In this document: positions 4,823 to 5,314 of the stretch, piece by piece
Position numbering within the stretch: the stretch's first letter is position 1
How the letters are laid out: each line of letters begins with the position of its first letter
Assembly: GCA_937907975.1 (NCBI GenBank)
Contig: CALEQS010000022.1
Location: forward strand, 1 to 5,314
Reading direction: 5' to 3'
DNA length: 5,314 nt
DNA from: an uncultured Clostridia bacterium
GTDB taxonomy: Bacteria > Bacillota > Clostridia > Oscillospirales > Oscillospiraceae
Made by a program: the position numbers and the translations under genes
Notes under the pieces: model-generated
What the model saw: only the letters and a program-made list of their open reading frames with translations
Told to the model about the DNA's origin: nothing
The model's database searches: none

Positions 4823-5314
4823 ATGGTCAAACGTGTTCTGGTCAGCGTCATCTTTGTTCCGCTTATTATTGTACTCATTCTGTTTGCTCCCGCGTGGGCC
4901 TTTGCCTGTTTTGTGGCGCTCATTACCAGCTTTGCCTCGTGGGAGCTGCTGCACGCGGTGGCAAAACTGCCCGCGAGATTGTATGTCTACACTTCCCTGG
5001 CGGCGGCCATTCTGCCCTTCGGTTTTCTGGCGGGGCGATATGCCGGTGTGCTGACGATGGGCTTTACGGCGCTGGCGCTGTTTGTTGTTTTGTTTGTAGA
5101 GGCGATCTTTGCCTATGATAAAAATAAGGAAAAGGCTATCCGCTACGAAGATGTGATGAAAAGCCTGTTTGCGGGCATCATCATGCCGGCCTTCCTGTCC
5201 TCCCTGGTGATCCTGCGGGAGTGCGGCCGGGTTCATGTGCTCTATACCATCGGCCTGACTTTTATCACCGATGCGGGCGCCTATTTCGCGGGGGTCCTCT
5301 TTGGCCGGCATAAG
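4823..5314 (+). CDS. cdsA: Phosphatidate cytidylyltransferase (CDP-diacylglycerol synthase), 5' part
   Basis: CdsA is an integral membrane enzyme that makes CDP-diacylglycerol from phosphatidic acid and CTP, the branch point for bacterial phospholipids. The window holds the first 164 codons, open to the edge; the full protein is usually about 260-300 aa. The N-terminus MVKRVLVSVIFVPLIIVLIL is a positive-then-hydrophobic first membrane segment. Further hydrophobic stretches at about 55-70, 75-97, 114-132 and 138-160 fit a polytopic protein. TFITDAGAYFAGVLFGRHK (146-164) matches the conserved TD.GAYF.G..FG segment of the family, with Asp150. The C-terminal family signature lies beyond the window. 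The gene follows uppS as in Bacillus and many Clostridia, with a 3-nt gap and a ribosome binding site inside uppS. The identification is firm from the motif and the position. Confidence 0.94.
   Translation, partial: MVKRVLVSVIFVPLIIVLILFAPAWAFACFVALITSFASWELLHAVAKLPARLYVYTSLAAAILPFGFLAGRYAGVLTMGFTALALFVVLFVEAIFAYDKNKEKAIRYEDVMKSLFAGIIMPAFLSSLVILRECGRVHVLYTIGLTFITDAGAYFAGVLFGRHK

Noticed and set aside
4301..5311. Minus-strand open frame of 336 codons opposite uppS and cdsA
   Set aside because: It is antisense to two confirmed genes, and its composition (R, Q, H, G rich) is that of a shadow frame with no family resemblance.
1..5314. CRISPR arrays, insertion sequences, tRNA or rRNA genes, attachment sites
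   Set aside because: No regularly spaced repeats, terminal inverted repeats with a transposase, tRNA-like cloverleaf or rRNA-like sequence were seen on either strand.

Overview
This window is a chromosomal housekeeping segment, all genes on the + strand, in the order rpsB (tail) - tsf - [crotonase-fold hydrolase] - pyrH - frr - uppS - cdsA (5' part). Without the bracketed gene, this is the conserved Firmicutes block rpsB-tsf-pyrH-frr-uppS-cdsA. The moderately high GC of the coding DNA (C/G-rich third positions), AT-rich intergenic DNA, strong AGGAGG-type ribosome binding sites and the protein variants suggest a Gram-positive, probably anaerobic Clostridia member of the Oscillospiraceae/Ruminococcaceae kind. 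That placement is inferred from sequence character and gene order only.

Region by region. Positions 1-86 hold the last codons of ribosomal protein S2. A 12-bp hairpin without a U-tract separates it from tsf (172-1125, EF-Ts), which ends at a strong terminator (about 1168-1204). Positions 1205-1411 are AT-rich and carry a near-consensus sigma-A promoter (TTGACT, 17 bp, TATCAT), a stem-loop at the predicted transcript start, and a strong ribosome binding site. These serve a single gene at 1412-2428, closed by a textbook terminator (2463-2494). A weaker promoter candidate then precedes pyrH (UMP kinase, start best placed at 2623) and frr (ribosome recycling factor), which are 1 nt apart. A 180-nt gap with a bulged terminator-like hairpin leads to uppS (undecaprenyl diphosphate synthase), and cdsA (CDP-diacylglycerol synthase) follows 3 nt after it and runs off the window.

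The housekeeping genes link translation (S2, EF-Ts, RRF), pyrimidine nucleotide supply (UMP kinase) and envelope lipid precursors (UppS, CdsA). The exception is the 338-aa protein at 1412-2428. It has a crotonase (enoyl-CoA hydratase) fold, but both catalytic glutamate positions of hydratases appear to be histidine, and a PGDG aspartate is present. This pattern matches 6-oxocamphor hydrolase, a cofactor-free C-C hydrolase of cyclic beta-diketones. The gene has its own promoter and terminator, sits inside an otherwise near-universal gene block, and encodes an unusual Trp-rich C-terminal extension. It is the most interesting item in the window.
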